The translations under genes and the position numbers were made by a program. A stretch of 64,000 bases of DNA from Antedon bifida (taxonomy: Eukaryota > Echinodermata > Crinoidea > Comatulida > Antedonidae): positions 14,370,717 through 14,434,716 of the forward strand of contig OY727098.1 in the NCBI GenBank assembly GCA_963402885.1, read 5' to 3'. Below the pieces are notes generated by a model, which did not search any database, was not told where the DNA came from, and worked only from the letters and a program-made list of their open reading frames with translations. Positions 20,590 through 32,454 of this stretch are shown here, piece by piece; the stretch's first letter is position 1; the number at the start of each line of letters is the position of its first letter.

Positions 20590-23500
20590 AATTGGGGGCT
20601 CGTCCGGGAAACCCAATTGAAGCTTGGAAATTTAAGGAATATTGAGCCAGTGTACAAAAGATCATGCCAGACTACGTTTCGTACGGAATCGAGTGGTGTG
20701 AGGAAAAAAACTACCCCGTAGATCGATGTTTGTTGTTAGTCAGCCGAAAATTGGAAATTCCTACAAAAAGAATTTATATTTCTCTGTGTGGGTCGCTTCC
20801 AACTGAAACAGTGGACAGACGAGAGGAGGTAGATGCTCATGGCTGGCAGAAGACGCTAGTATTGGCAAAGCTTTCCATACATGTCAGAGAACTGAACATC
20901 CCAGAAACGATTGTGGTAGCCGAAGACATAGAGATGCGAACCATCATCCTAAAGAAGACAGCCGTGACTTCAACACCAATGGTATCATCGTCTCCGGCAC
21001 CAACAGCTTCTACAAACAACACTTCACCGGCAATTGATCTGTCCAGACTTTCGCTTGGTAGCAACTACCGAAAGCTCCGTGTGTTATCTGGTCACACAAC
21101 CGACAAGTCAAAAGATGAGGACAAATACCATGTTTGGCGGGCGCAAGCCAAAACACTGATAGAAGAAGCCGAAACTGAAGTCTCCCAATCGGAGAAGAAG
21201 AGAAGACTGAGAGAGGCTCTAAGATCCCCAGCATTAGATATTATAGATGACTTGAAGAAAGATAACCCGCAAGCCACCGCCAAAGACTACTTGGGCGCGT
21301 TGGAGGTGGTGTTTGGAACTACGCTTTCGGGAGAAGAACTATATCACCAGTTTGTGGGTTTAGATCAGCAAGCAGGTGAGAAGCCTTCTGATTATTTGTC
21401 CAGACTACAGTCTTCATTGAGGCAGATAGTACAAAAGGGAGGGATTACAGCAGACAAGGCCAACCAGGCGCTTTTGAAGCAATTCCTGAAGGGAACTCTC
21501 TTCGACCAACTTCTCCTCGTAGACCTGCATCTTCGAGATCAAGTTGTTAATGCACCGACCTACCTGACTCTTCTAGGACAGGTGCGTAGATGGGAAGAGG
21601 AATGCCAAGTGAAAACCAAGAAGGCAAAGGCGATTGGTGCTAGAATCGCACATGTGCCGAAGGTTGAAGCAGTAAATGATCGAAAGTCAGAACAAGACTT
21701 GGCTAGAGGCTAGGTAGGATTGAACAACTCCTGGCTAATTCAGCATGTAGCTACCAGCAACAGTCAACTGAGTCTACAACACCACCAAATTCTTCTAGCC
21801 AATCACGTCAGCCTAGACGGCCCCGACCATACTTTTGCTATAAATGTGGAGAAGAAGGACGTAGTTGCCAGAATAGCCAGAACCCAGAGCTAGTGAACGA
21901 AAAACTGATAGCTGCACTGCATCAGGGAAACGGAAGACGGCATTTGAGAAGGAGCGACCAGATGTCATCAGACGATCAGTAGCTCCGAATAGTGACATTC
22001 CACATGGTTTAGTTGGAGAGAGTATAGTTGATGTCTGTTACATTAATGGAATATGCCATCCTTGCCTCCTCGACAGCGGATCTCCCGTTATTAGTAATTC
22101 CATCTTTGAGTCTTTAAATACAAATCTGTATCCACTTTCTGACCTTGTTCTTTGGCATGGTGGAGGCGGAAAGATACCGTATCTTGGCTGGACCAAGATA
22201 GAATTAGGCTTTAACCAACATTTTGCTGGCACCCGACAGTCATTTTCAACTTTAACATTAGTAATAAAAGACAATCCACAGGCACAACACCAAATTATAA
22301 TTGGTACTAACACTGGACTTTTTGATAATTTAAGACGACGATGTAAGAAAGATGCTGGTAATCAATATTTGCAAAAGTTAAATATGCATTCCTGGTGCGC
22401 CACACTGTATAGCAAGGCAGAGAAGCACAATTAGGTAGCGAAGGGAAGTTGGGAGTAGTAAAAGCGAAAGGCTCGACTACCATTCCTGCAGGTATGACCA
22501 AGGAAGTTCAAGGTATTATACGGAACCGTTTGCGAACACAAAGACTGTGCTTATAGATTCTCTCAGTAGAGGTAATAATCGAGGTATAGTTCCAGTGGCA
22601 AGTATAGCAGAGGTTTCGCACACGTCAACTTGTAAACTAACTGTAAATATATACAATTCAACTAAGGATGATATCCATATTCCTACGGGTGCTCCGCTGG
22701 CGGAAGCAACTCTCCCAGATTTGATTTCTTCTCCAATTTATTCGACTGATGTAAATAGTAACAGTAATGTAACATGTGGAATGACTAATGTGTCCAGTAC
22801 AGCTAGTAAAGATGTTACTGTCTCTAAATTGCCGATCAAGTGGGGACAAGATGTTTCACCCGAAATAAAGACCCGCATACTAGAGAAGTTTGAAACCAGA
22901 TCGAACGTCTTTGCCAAGCATGAATGGGATCTAGGTCTTCCGTGAGCGTACTCGGAAGGTATCACCTGCTGATCTTAAAGACTTACAGAATCACATACAA
23001 GAGCTGTTAGACCATGGAGTAATTCGTGAATCTAGGAGCCGATATGCCTCTCCAATAGTACTTGTTCGCAAGAAAAATGGAAGCTTGAGGATGTGTGTTG
23101 ATTACCGACTACTAAATTCAAGGTCAGTTCCAGACCAGTACACTGTGCCTCTCATTCAAGATACAGTAGACTATTTAAGCGGCTCGAGCTGGTTCTCAGT
23201 CATAGATTTGAAATCTGGATTTTACCAAATTCCCATGAAAGAGGAAGACAAGGAGCGAACAGCATTCACCTGTCCTGTAGGTTTTTATGAGTTCGAGCGA
23301 ATGCCGCAAGGTATAAAAGGAGCACCAGCTACCTTCCAACGTCTCATGGAAACCTGTATGTCTGGACTGAATTACTTAGAAGTTCTTGTGTATATGGACG
23401 ACCTAATTGTTTTTGCCAAAACCCCTGAAGAAATGGAAACTCGTCTCCTCAAAGTATTAGATCGACTAAATGATTACGGTTTAAAGGTATCTCCAGAAAA

Positions 23501-24830
23501 GTGTCAGTTTTTCTGCAAGTCTGTCAAGTACTTAGGCCATATTGTTAGTGAAGAAGGAATCCATACTGATCCTGATCAAGTATCTTCAGTGAAGTTTTGG
23601 CCACGTCCAACTAACGCAAAAGAGTTGCGAAGCTTTTTAGGACTTACCGGCTACTATCGACGGTTTGTGGAAGGCTACTCCAAGATTGCTAATCCTCTTC
23701 ATGCCCTGTCTAGTGGTTACGGATATGCCCAGAAGCGAGGACGTGTGAAGAAACGCAACCATCAGAAATCTGATTTGAAACGAGCATCAGATCCATTTGG
23801 TGACTCATGGACCGATGAATGTGAAAATGCCTTTCAGACTTTGAAAGATAAGTTGTCTTCATCTCCAGTTCTGGCTTATGCTGATATTACTAAACAGTTC
23901 ATTCTTCACATTGATGCAAGTCGAGACGGGCTTGGTGCTGTTTTATGCCAAGAAGTTCAGGGAAAGTTGAAACCAGTAGCATACGCCAGCAGAAGTCTGA
24001 TACAGAGTGAAATTATCCAGCTCATAAGCTTGAATTCCTCGCCTTGAAGTGGGCTGTCACCGACCAATTTCGTGACTATTCGATCATGCAAAAGGAACTC
24101 AAGTTTTGACAGATAACAATCCGTTAACCTATGTTTTGACGAGCGCGAAACTTGATGCTACAGGACATAGATGGCTTGCTGCCTTAGCAAATTTCGACTT
24201 TACAATCAAGTATAAACCTGGTCGCACCAACCAAGATGCTGACGCCTTGTCCCACACTGAATAACTCAGCCTCAAAGGACATCTCAGATCAACAAAACAT
24301 CAAGGATTTATTAGAAACAAGACTCCAAGTATGTTCAAAAGATGCTATGGATGCAATATTATGCTCGGAACTCAGTTAATATTAATGAAACGTCGGGTAA
24401 GAAGAATCCACATAGGAACTTTACACCCTATGCATATTGCTTAGGCATGGGTCAAGATGAAATACCCAATGAATTCTTAGCTTCAGATATAAATCCAGAT
24501 TCTATAGATTGGAGAGAGGCGAAAGACCCAGTAATTAATAAAGTACGCAACGCAGTAACCGCTTGTCGGAAACCTGCTAAGGAATACACCGATGACAATA
24601 AAGAACTTTTCCAGATTTTTAGAGAATTCCATAGGCTGAAGATCCATGATGGTATACTATATAGACACGTAATCAAACCGGATGGCACTCCTATTAGACA
24701 GCTTGTTTTGCCTGATGAATATAGACAAAAGTCAATCAGGATGTTACACAACGAACTCGGACATCTAGGAGTTGAACGCACTACGGCATTAGCTAGAGAA
24801 AGTACAGTAGTACTAGTAGGCTATCGTTGT
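20271..24830 (+). mobile_element. Ty3/gypsy LTR retrotransposon, old and incomplete
   Basis: A fossil element. Parts in order: 5' LTR (20271-20589); primer binding site from 20593 (TGGGGGCTCGTCCGGGA, complementary to the 3' end of a tRNA-Pro-type primer); gag region about 20.66-21.71 kb whose N-terminus (MPDYVSYGIEWCEE) recalls PNMA/gypsy gag; a zinc knuckle near 21.84 kb (CYKCGEEG); an aspartic protease near 22.06 kb (LLDSGSP); reverse transcriptase about 23.0-23.7 kb (VYMDDLIVFA active site, LKSGFYQIPM); RNase H about 23.9-24.25 kb; and the N-terminal zinc-binding part of integrase near 24.7 kb. No integrase core or 3' LTR is present. The coding regions are broken, with about five or more breaks in total. 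With one LTR the age cannot be estimated from LTR divergence. It lies between the two NHL paralogs. Confidence 0.9.
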
Positions 24831-24976
24831 TATTACTCAATATCACTGCGGCACCACGTCGTTCGTGTTCTGTAACCGGCGCTTCAACAACAAAAAATAG
24901 ACGCGGTAATCATAAACTAAAGTTTATCTTCGATAACACCTAGCACGGTGTGGTATACGATACGTTTGAACATTAA

Positions 24977-25138
24977 CGCGTGGTTCCCAACTAGAGACGC
25001 AACGCAACTTGACGTACACGCAATGCAGACGACTTGACCAATGACAAGCCACTGTTCGAATAATCCATCGCTTGTGATGGGTCAAATCATTTACGTTGCG
25101 TTACGTCCTTGCGTTGCGTCTCTAGTGGGAACCAAGCT
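24977..25138. mobile_element. AGCTTGGTTCCC-family MITE with TTAA target duplication
   Basis: The ends are CGCGTGGTTCCCAACTAGAG and, reversed, AGCTTGGTTCCCACTAGAG. TTAA flanks at 24973-24976 and 25139-25142. The inside holds ACGCAACG-type words and GACCAATGACAAGC / GCTTGTGATGGGTC. A partial copy in related orientation follows at about 25146-25258. No coding sequence. TTAA suggests piggyBac/Kolobok-type mobilisation. Confidence 0.75.
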
Positions 25139-25316
25139 TTAACGAAATTTGACCAATCCAAGCGATGGATTATTCGAACCGTTCCTTGTGGTCAATTCGC
25201 TTCCGTTGCGGCTTACGTTCTTGCGTTGCGTTCTAGTGGCAACCACAGCGTTCTGCTGAGAGCTATATAACAACGTAACTCAAGGCGTAGGCGAGGTATA
25301 TTCAGAGCGTCATTCT

Positions 25317-26206
25317 GACGATGGAGCATTCTCTACTTCTTGAATTCCAAATTTAGCACCGGTGGAGCACAGTGATATAAAATAGAAATAAAAGTCACTA
25401 ATGTTAATATCTTTTCGTATGTTAAATACATACATACATACATCAAGTGAAACCAATTTGGCGCCAGAGGAGCAGAGTGATATGGAAACAAGTCACTGAA
25501 TTTTAATATCTTTTCGTATGTTAATACACTGTGCTCAAGTGGACCCAATTTGGCGTCAGTGGAGCACAGTGATATAAAATAGAAATAAGTCACTGAATGT
25601 TAATATCTTTACGTATTAATACACTGTACTCAAATGGGCCCAAAACTGATGTGGCTTGAAACTACTTTTTCTTTTGCATTACGGATGGATTAACCGATAT
25701 TGAACATTTATATCCAGTTTGATTTGTTGTGAACTACATAAGTATGTTTGTGCGTGTGACTATTTCGCTGTGCTCCACTGACGCCAAATTGGATCAACTG
25801 GACAGTGTATTAATTACATACGATCGAACATATATTAACATTTCTGTTATTAAAATCACTGATATGGCTTGAAACTAATTGCTCCTTTGCATTACGGATG
25901 AATTAACTGAATTGAACTTTATATACCAAGTTTGAAATATTTTTTAATTCGAGAAGTACTTTTACTCGATGTTTTTGTATGTGAATATTTTACTGTGCTC
26001 CACTGTGCGCCAAAATTGGTCCACTGGAGCAGAGTGCATTAACACACCAAAAGGTATTTGTTAGTGACTTTATTTATACTTAAATCACTGTGCTCCACCG
26101 GTACTACATTGGTCCACTGGACCATTACCGTCGTACTGTTCCTATTTCGGAAGTTAATAAAGGCATAAATGGCGCTCCGTAGAGAAGTAGAGAATGCTCC
26201 ATCGTC
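25317..26206. mobile_element. Non-autonomous element with subterminal GTGGAGCACAGTG repeats
   Basis: Perfect 24-bp inverted ends begin GACGATGGAGCATTCTC (25317-25340 and 26183-26206). Inside the left half there are three ~105-bp units carrying CCAA.TT.GCRCC.G.GGAGCACAGTGATAT (25340, 25451, 25547). In the right half the same motif appears three times in reverse (25770, 25990, 26085). An ACAT microsatellite sits at 25425-25442. Multiple subterminal motifs pointing inward are typical of transposase-binding regions. No transposase or clear target duplication was found. Confidence 0.65.
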
Positions 26207-27080
26207 AGATCATGGAGTAAAGTAAGCGAAACTACCTCAAGCAATTTGACCACAACACAGCAAATTATCCGAACTTTCTTTTTGTCAACTCGCGGGGTCA
26301 AACCCGCATTCAAGCTTTAGAACCCGGAAATTACAATTCGTTGTTTATTCTTATATAGGCTACTGCTGTAAACTTGATGTCCGCTTGTGTAGGCCCATTT
26401 ATTAATAGTCCTATCCATTTGCTAACCGTTGGACTTTATTATTAATTTTCCATTTATAGGTCGATTTGTTGTTTCAGAAAGAATCCGGTTCAAAGATCTT
26501 TCAAGACGCAATATGAATCAATTCATTACGCAACTATGATCTAGAATATGTGGATCAATGGTTATCATCAATACGAGGACAATTCTCTATATCAAAAGTC
26601 AAGACAACAATTCTTTGCATAAACCATGATACTATAGGCTTAATAATGATATATCTGATATATCAATCAATAATTTTCTAGCCGCAGCCGCACTACCGTG
26701 TCTTTTAAAAGACAAAGAACGGTCGGGTCATAAACCAGGAAATCATTATTATATAATATTATTACCGTTACCGATACCGCATTATAACAACACCGAGTAG
26801 CAAACAACATTTTCAGTTCTTCAATGTATTGGAAAGAAGTGTATTTCTATTGACACAGTAAGTTGTACTTAGAATAATTCTAAATATTATATGCGTTAAG
26901 AGGTATAGTCATGGACGTAGGTCTACCACCGCTTTTAGTATATATAGGACTATTTTTTAAAGACGCATCACGTAGCCTTATTGAGATGTTCCTATGGCAT
27001 AGATTTCAGAGAGGGCCTATACTGTTTAAGACCGTTCGCTAATCCTAAAAGGTATGATTTATAGGTCAACCCTCATGCTT
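26207..27080. other. Intergenic DNA without a recognised gene
   Basis: AT-rich DNA with short stop-dense frames. I see no conserved domain, repeat end or RNA gene. Confidence 0.4.
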
Positions 27081-27571
27081 GGTTCCTGCACTGAACGCAA
27101 CGACGGGACGCATCGCAAGTGAGAGTTACCAATCACAATTCAGAACGCGTCTGTTTTGGTGAAATTACGTAAGCTCGATGGTTCGCACTCTTCTAATCCC
27201 ATTTTACTTGACTCCAATCAATCAATGTATTATCAGAACTGATTTGTTCACTCGCTTGTGTCGCGCTACTACAGCTTGGTTGGCCACTAGAGACACAACG
27301 CAAGTACGTAACGCAACGTAATGCGTGGTTCCCACAGAGACGCAACACAACGACGTAACGCAACGTAAGGTATTTGACCAATCACAACCGATGGATTATT
27401 CGAACTGTCGCTTGTCATTGGTCAACTCGCTTGCGTTGCGTCTACTTCCTTACGTTGCGTCCTAGCGGGAACCAAGCTTAAGTGATTTGACCAATCACAA
27501 TTAGATCGATAGTGATAGGTCAACTTGCTTGCGTTGCGTCCGTCCTTGCGTTGCGTCCTAGTGGGAACCAA
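27081..27571. repeat. Cluster of AGCTTGGTTCCC-family MITE copies
   Basis: One fairly complete copy runs 27322-27477 (GCGTGGTTCCCAC ... GGGAACCAAGC, TTAA to the right). Partial copies flank it: ends near 27081-27140, 27270-27320 and a right end at 27545-27571. Further fragments (CCCTAGTGGTAATCAAGC near 27675, GGGAACCCACTAGCTTTAG near 27718) continue up to the NHL gene. The copies are piled up in one another just upstream of the second NHL gene. Confidence 0.6.
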
Positions 27572-27736
27572 GCTTTAATAAACACATTGACGTAGCCGCA
27601 ACACAAGTGAGTGCTTACCACAAGCGACAAGTAATCCATCGATCGTCGTTGATCTGTTGTGCTTAACGTCTTCCCTAGTGGTAATCAAGCCACAATGTAC
27701 TTGCGTTTTGAGTCCATGGGAACCCACTAGCTTTAG

Positions 27737-27743
27737 TATAAAT
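27737..27743 (+). promoter_or_regulatory. Possible TATA box of NHL copy 2
   Basis: TATAAAT lies 43 bp upstream of the ATG at 27786 and immediately downstream of a MITE-like end (CCACTAGCTTTAG). Transcription starting 25-30 bp downstream would leave a very short 5' leader. This is inference from position and motif only. Confidence 0.3.
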
Positions 27744-27785
27744 CGTGTTTTTGTTTTTTTTTCCCAAAAAAGTTTGAAGAGCAAT

Positions 27786-28658
27786 ATGGCTGTGGCATCA
27801 ACGAATTATAAGAACACTCACTTGCTGACCATTGAACCTGATACCTACTGGTCAAGAAGAACGACTTCTGATCCTGTTGATGTTGAATTTGACATCGAGG
27901 GAAACATTCTTGTCTGCAACGCCACTGATGAAATTATAAAGTTCAATCAACAAGGCCAATTTCTCTCCCGCTTTTCCGTTGGTCTTGACAGAAAAATAAA
28001 GGGAATGTCGTGCAACGAAAATGGTGAAATTTTTATGACCGATGACAACGCAAAAGAAGTGATAGTCTGTGATGATGAGGGTCAAGTAACTTTCGATTTT
28101 TCAGTACCACGAGATGCGGAATCACCGATGAATCTCAGAGGATTAGTAGTTTCAAACGAAACCGGAGACGTGTATGTAGTGGACAGTTACGCGGCAAAAG
28201 TTCTAAGACTCACAAAAAACGGGAAATTATTAAACAAATTAGGCATATATAATGAGATAAAGGGAAACTTAGTTTCCCCATGTTATATAGCCTTGGATTC
28301 AAATCAAAATGTGTTAGTAAACGATAAGGACCAGAATCGTATCCAAGTATTTCGACCAGACGGTCAGTTTGTCCGATCTCTACGTGGATGTCGCCACCCG
28401 GGAACGTCTCTAGAATTCTTAAATCAAGCCAGTGGTATTGCTGTTTTAGCAAACGGTACTGTAGCCGTTGGTTCACAAGCTGGGTTGTTTGTTTGTAAAA
28501 ATGAATCATACGGGCCCATAATCCGTAGGTTTGACGATAAAAACAGTTCGAATGGCATTATGGGTACTAAAGGTATTGCTACTTACCGTAATGTTATGGC
28601 AGTTGCATTATCGATACCAAATGCCGAATCCACCATTGAGTTATTTGTTGGATATTAA
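27786..28658 (+). CDS. Intronless NHL-repeat beta-propeller protein, copy 2
   Basis: A 290-aa protein starting MAVASTNYKNTHLLTIEP. The frame is open upstream to 27657, but the paralog's start and the MITE-derived upstream text both support the ATG at 27786. Six NHL-like blades are present as in copy 1. Blades 1-2 (VDVEFDIEGNILVCNATDEI, GMSCNENGEIFMTDDNAKEV) are nearly identical to copy 1, and the last blade (GIATYRNVMAVA) is too. Blade 3 and the loops around residues 105-160 and 205-225 differ and have small length changes. No RING or B-box is present. AATAAA lies at 28822 and 28955. Probably a cytosolic binding protein; partner unknown. Its upstream region differs completely from copy 1, so it may have its own promoter. 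Confidence 0.8.
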   Translation: MAVASTNYKNTHLLTIEPDTYWSRRTTSDPVDVEFDIEGNILVCNATDEIIKFNQQGQFLSRFSVGLDRKIKGMSCNENGEIFMTDDNAKEVIVCDDEGQVTFDFSVPRDAESPMNLRGLVVSNETGDVYVVDSYAAKVLRLTKNGKLLNKLGIYNEIKGNLVSPCYIALDSNQNVLVNDKDQNRIQVFRPDGQFVRSLRGCRHPGTSLEFLNQASGIAVLANGTVAVGSQAGLFVCKNESYGPIIRRFDDKNSSNGIMGTKGIATYRNVMAVALSIPNAESTIELFVGY

Positions 28659-29357
28659 GAACATTTCTTTAATATTAAATGTTGCAACAATTAAGAGTAG
28701 GCCTACTAGAGGATTTAAATTGCAATTTTACAGTATGTGGCCCGGCGAGAATTAGAGTGAACAGGTTTTTAGTCTATATTTTACGTTCAAAAACAAAATA
28801 ACTGACTGTACTACTACAGAAAATAAACTTTTCTCTGAATAGGCCTAAACACATTTCCCCCACGATTAATGTCTGCCGATCCAGAAGTAGTTGTAGGCCG
28901 CATCATGTATAATATTATGGTAAATTTGTTTGCACTGAATTGAATACCGAGTCGAATAAACATAATTTAAAACCTATACTTTCATGTTGTTTTATTTATT
29001 GCGAGGGGGAAGGGGTGTTGCGCTTACGTACGTCTTTGCGCTGCGTCCTAGTGGGAACAAAAACGGCTTCGTCGTATCTTCCGACGGAATAATGAATCTT
29101 TAAAATGCGTTTAGTGCGAATTATGATTTTCATATTTTTTCGAATAAATTTAATAACCCCCCCCCCCCCCCCTTACTTCTGAAATAAAAACCCCGGGCCT
29201 TTATTTTTTCCTCAAAATATAACGCCCCACCACAACACACAATAACTCATGATTGATTATAATGTTACCATATTAAACCCCACAAAAAAATAAAGGCCTT
29301 CCCTAGAATACCACCCGCCCCATGGCGCGTTTACGGTATTAATTTCATCTTCATTAA
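28659..29357. other. 3' flank of NHL copy 2 with repeat fragments
   Basis: AATAAA at 28822-28827 and 28955-28960 are likely cleavage signals. A fragment of the GTCCTAGTGGGAAC MITE family lies at 29038-29060. A run of 16 C is at 29157-29172. No further gene is seen. Confidence 0.5.
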
Positions 29358-29876
29358 AGATGTATTGTCCCTTTGATTAATTCCAAAAAAATTTACAAAA
29401 AAATATTTCGAAAAAAAGTGGGTCATTTTGAAGTATCATAACAGTAATTACTTTCACCAAAAATTAGTCGAAAAAAAAAAATCATTTTTTGTTCAAAAAA
29501 TAACTTTGACTTCCAGTTTTCGATCAAAACATATCTCATCATGCAACGCGCTTGTTTGGCTACTCTGTATGCATAATTATAAAACTTCCTCGCGATCTGT
29601 GTGAAAACACCTTCTCAACCGTGACGAGTTGTAAACAATCCTAATTAGCATCATGCCTAATGCACCTCATGGTTTGAAATCTTTGTTTACTTTCGCTCGC
29701 GACGATTTTCCAGCAAAATGTAATCAAATTAATTTTACCTGTTAATTACGTAAAACTTGTTGTTTTTGGCTCGAATTTTCGACTTAAAGTGAATAACTTT
29801 AATATTACTTTGATATGGCCAATTTGAATTTAGAATATTTTGACCATTTTTTTGTGTTTCAAGGGACAATACATCT
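29358..29876. mobile_element. TTAA-target MITE (519 bp)
   Basis: Perfect inverted ends AGATGTATTGTCCCTT / AAGGGACAATACATCT are bounded by TTAA at 29354-29357 and 29877-29880. The inside is AT-rich and non-coding, with AAAAATT-type runs near both ends. The target duplication and ends fit a piggyBac- or Kolobok-derived MITE. Confidence 0.8.
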
Positions 29877-32454
29877 TTAAGTTATTTATTCACCAACAAA
29901 ATATAATGTAAAATATAGGCTGCTACAGAGATGAATACAACATAAATTAAATACTAAAAAAAAAATTCTGAGATTTATCAAGAAGGAAAAGAGTCAACAG
30001 ATGATAAAAGATGTAATGGGGAAGAGATTCGTAACAACTAATTGACGTAATGAGGAAGGTATCATAGACCAAAGCTTATAAGGGAAGCGGACGAGTGCAA
30101 GAGTTCGAGAAAAGAGCTGATGATTTGTTTTCTCTATTTTTTTTCTATTATAAAGCTACAGATGATCGGTCTTTATTTTTATAAATGTAGGCCTATGTCC
30201 CCTAAAAACATGAAAAATAAAGATTAATAAAATCAGATTTTGAATAGGCCATTTTGCAGTTTTAATAAAGTAGTTATTCACTTCTGTAGAAAAAAAATCA
30301 ACAAAAATAAACATTTCACTTATAAAAAAAGACAAAAGAAACGGCTAATTTTAACCAAAAACCATTCTCTGACAATTATTTTGCTTTAAAATACATTTTA
30401 TCAGGTAAATAATTTTTTTTTTCAATCCAGTTTTATGTCAAAGTGAATAACTAAATGGCATCTATTCAACAAGAAATGTAATAAAAATATTTACGGTAGG
30501 CCTACTATTATAGTAGGCCTACTATACGTAACCTAAACCTATGATTCCGCCAAAGGATAAAAGGATAAGTGCATAACCTATTTTACATGTCATATTATAA
30601 TTATCAATAGAAATTCTTAACGCATGGATGGATCCCCATGACAACTGTTCAACATTGCCGATCAAGGTGTGTTGCTTCAAAAGCGCCATCCATACAGTAC
30701 AACACAGTCACCACCACAGAACAATACAACGCCATTGTAACGGCCATCCGCTAGGCCATTTTATCCGTAACTCGTCACTCAAATCTTTCTATAGCGTAAC
30801 AAAATAGTTATATACAAAGAAAATAATTTAAAAATTGACACTATTAGAAGATGCAAATTATAAAATCATGCAATTAATTGTGCATTTTATTAACCTATCT
30901 TCTAAACAAATATTCAATTTAAGAACAATTTTACATAAAATAAACGAAAATATTTAGGCGGATGAATACATTTCCTTCCGTTCAGTTGTAAGGACTAGCA
31001 ACTGTTGCCTTGAGAATAAACGCCATAGTCACCGTAGTCTTGACGACTGTTACCCGCCAACTACAAGGTAATTTCTGTTTTTATTATTCCTAGTGTCCGA
31101 TTGCAAGAGACTGCGCTTGCTATGTATATATTCTACTATAGACAGACTACATTTATTTTCATGATGTTTACTGAAAAATGCTAATATTACACAATTTACT
31201 GCCTATGATTTTTAGCTAACGTGACAAAATGGCGGTGCATGCACGCATTTTTCTGATTGACTTCTACTTCGTATCGTAGTCACAACCAGTCACTACATAG
31301 AAAATCGAATTCGTTTAGCTGCCTGGTGGTGTGGGTGGCGGTGGTGATGCAGTGGCTTTACCACCTCCCAGCCTGTACATAAAGCAATGTTACTCCACCA
31401 TTCTTTTACGTTAATAAACTAAACTGTGAAGTACTGCAGTTAGTTAATTTACACGGAATAACGTACAGTAGGCCTATATATTAATTCATTCCATCATTCG
31501 TGATGTTGAAAAAAAAGAAGAGTTTTTCCCAAGCTCTAGCCTTGCCATATGGTTGATAGATAATGATATGGGTAGGCTATATTCTGCATGCAGTGCCCTC
31601 TGTGTATATTGTAAACTACAGTAAAAATAATTTCTGTTTAGAATCAAAATGTTGGTGATGTTTGATAAATGATAAAAACGATCCGTCAGGTTTCAGAAAA
31701 ATAAAAACAGTCATTAGACATTTTATTAAAAAAAAGATATGGCTGATTAAATTTTAGTGGGGAAGACTATGAAGAAGAAATAAGTTATGTTCTCCATGTT
31801 TGATCTTGACGAAAATGTTCGTAAACGTACCAAACACTGGAATGTAAAATCCTGTGTGAACTGTGATGCAACACAGTGATATGCGTTATAAATAGGGATA
31901 CCGAGAGCTGACTCCATTTTCATTACCACGATTAAACAGCGCGCACGTTACTATGCGCGCAATGTCATTGACGCAGTGTTTTTTAACTTTGGTAAACACT
32001 TTTTATTAGGTAATTATTCTGAAAATAAATAAATTATGAAAATATCCTTTTGAGTAAATATTTATTTACCTATTATTCTATAAGATAAAGTATTTTTTAT
32101 TTCCAATTCATTCAACCAAAAATGTGAATATAGTGGTTAAAAGATCGTTATCGCCTAGCGCGTATAGACTTTGTTTACTACGAAACCCTCGGAAGGCTCA
32201 ATGACCTACCATTTTCAACCTTATTTTTGTAGTTGAGCCTCTTATGACCTCAAAATGTTTTTTATTCCTACACCAAGATAATATAGTTCCACATACCATG
32301 TGCTTGTTACTAAGAAAAATATTAATTTTAACCCATATACCATGAAAATTATCCGTTTTGTCCATTTTTAAAATAATTTTTGGAAAATTCCGAGAGGCTC
32401 AACTACAAAAACGCCATTTTGTGGTATGATGTCATTGCAAGCCAATCAAACCTG
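29877..32454. other. AT-rich intergenic DNA; possible RFX 5' region
   Basis: No coding region is supported. The notable part is the less AT-rich stretch 30960-31070 (separate entry). An inverted pair, GTAGTTGAGCCTC near 32229 and GAGGCTCAACTAC near 32392, lies about 150 bp apart in otherwise plain sequence. Confidence 0.4.
30960..31066 (+). promoter_or_regulatory. Candidate 5' non-coding exon and promoter of the RFX gene
   Basis: The first RFX coding exon starts just after a splice acceptor (37401), so an upstream non-coding exon must exist. CTACAAG|GTAATTT at 31066 is a good donor. Just upstream are several X-box half-sites: AGCAAC-T-GTTGCC (30997-31009) and GTTACCCGCCAAC (31049-31061). RFX1 is known to repress its own gene through such sites. 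The exon placement is inference; other positions in the 6 kb upstream are possible. Confidence 0.25.

Noticed and set aside
24865-24900. TGTAACC near 24870 as the start of a 3' LTR of the gypsy element
   Set aside because: Only the first seven bases match the 5' LTR; the following text is unrelated and no GGGTTACA end follows.
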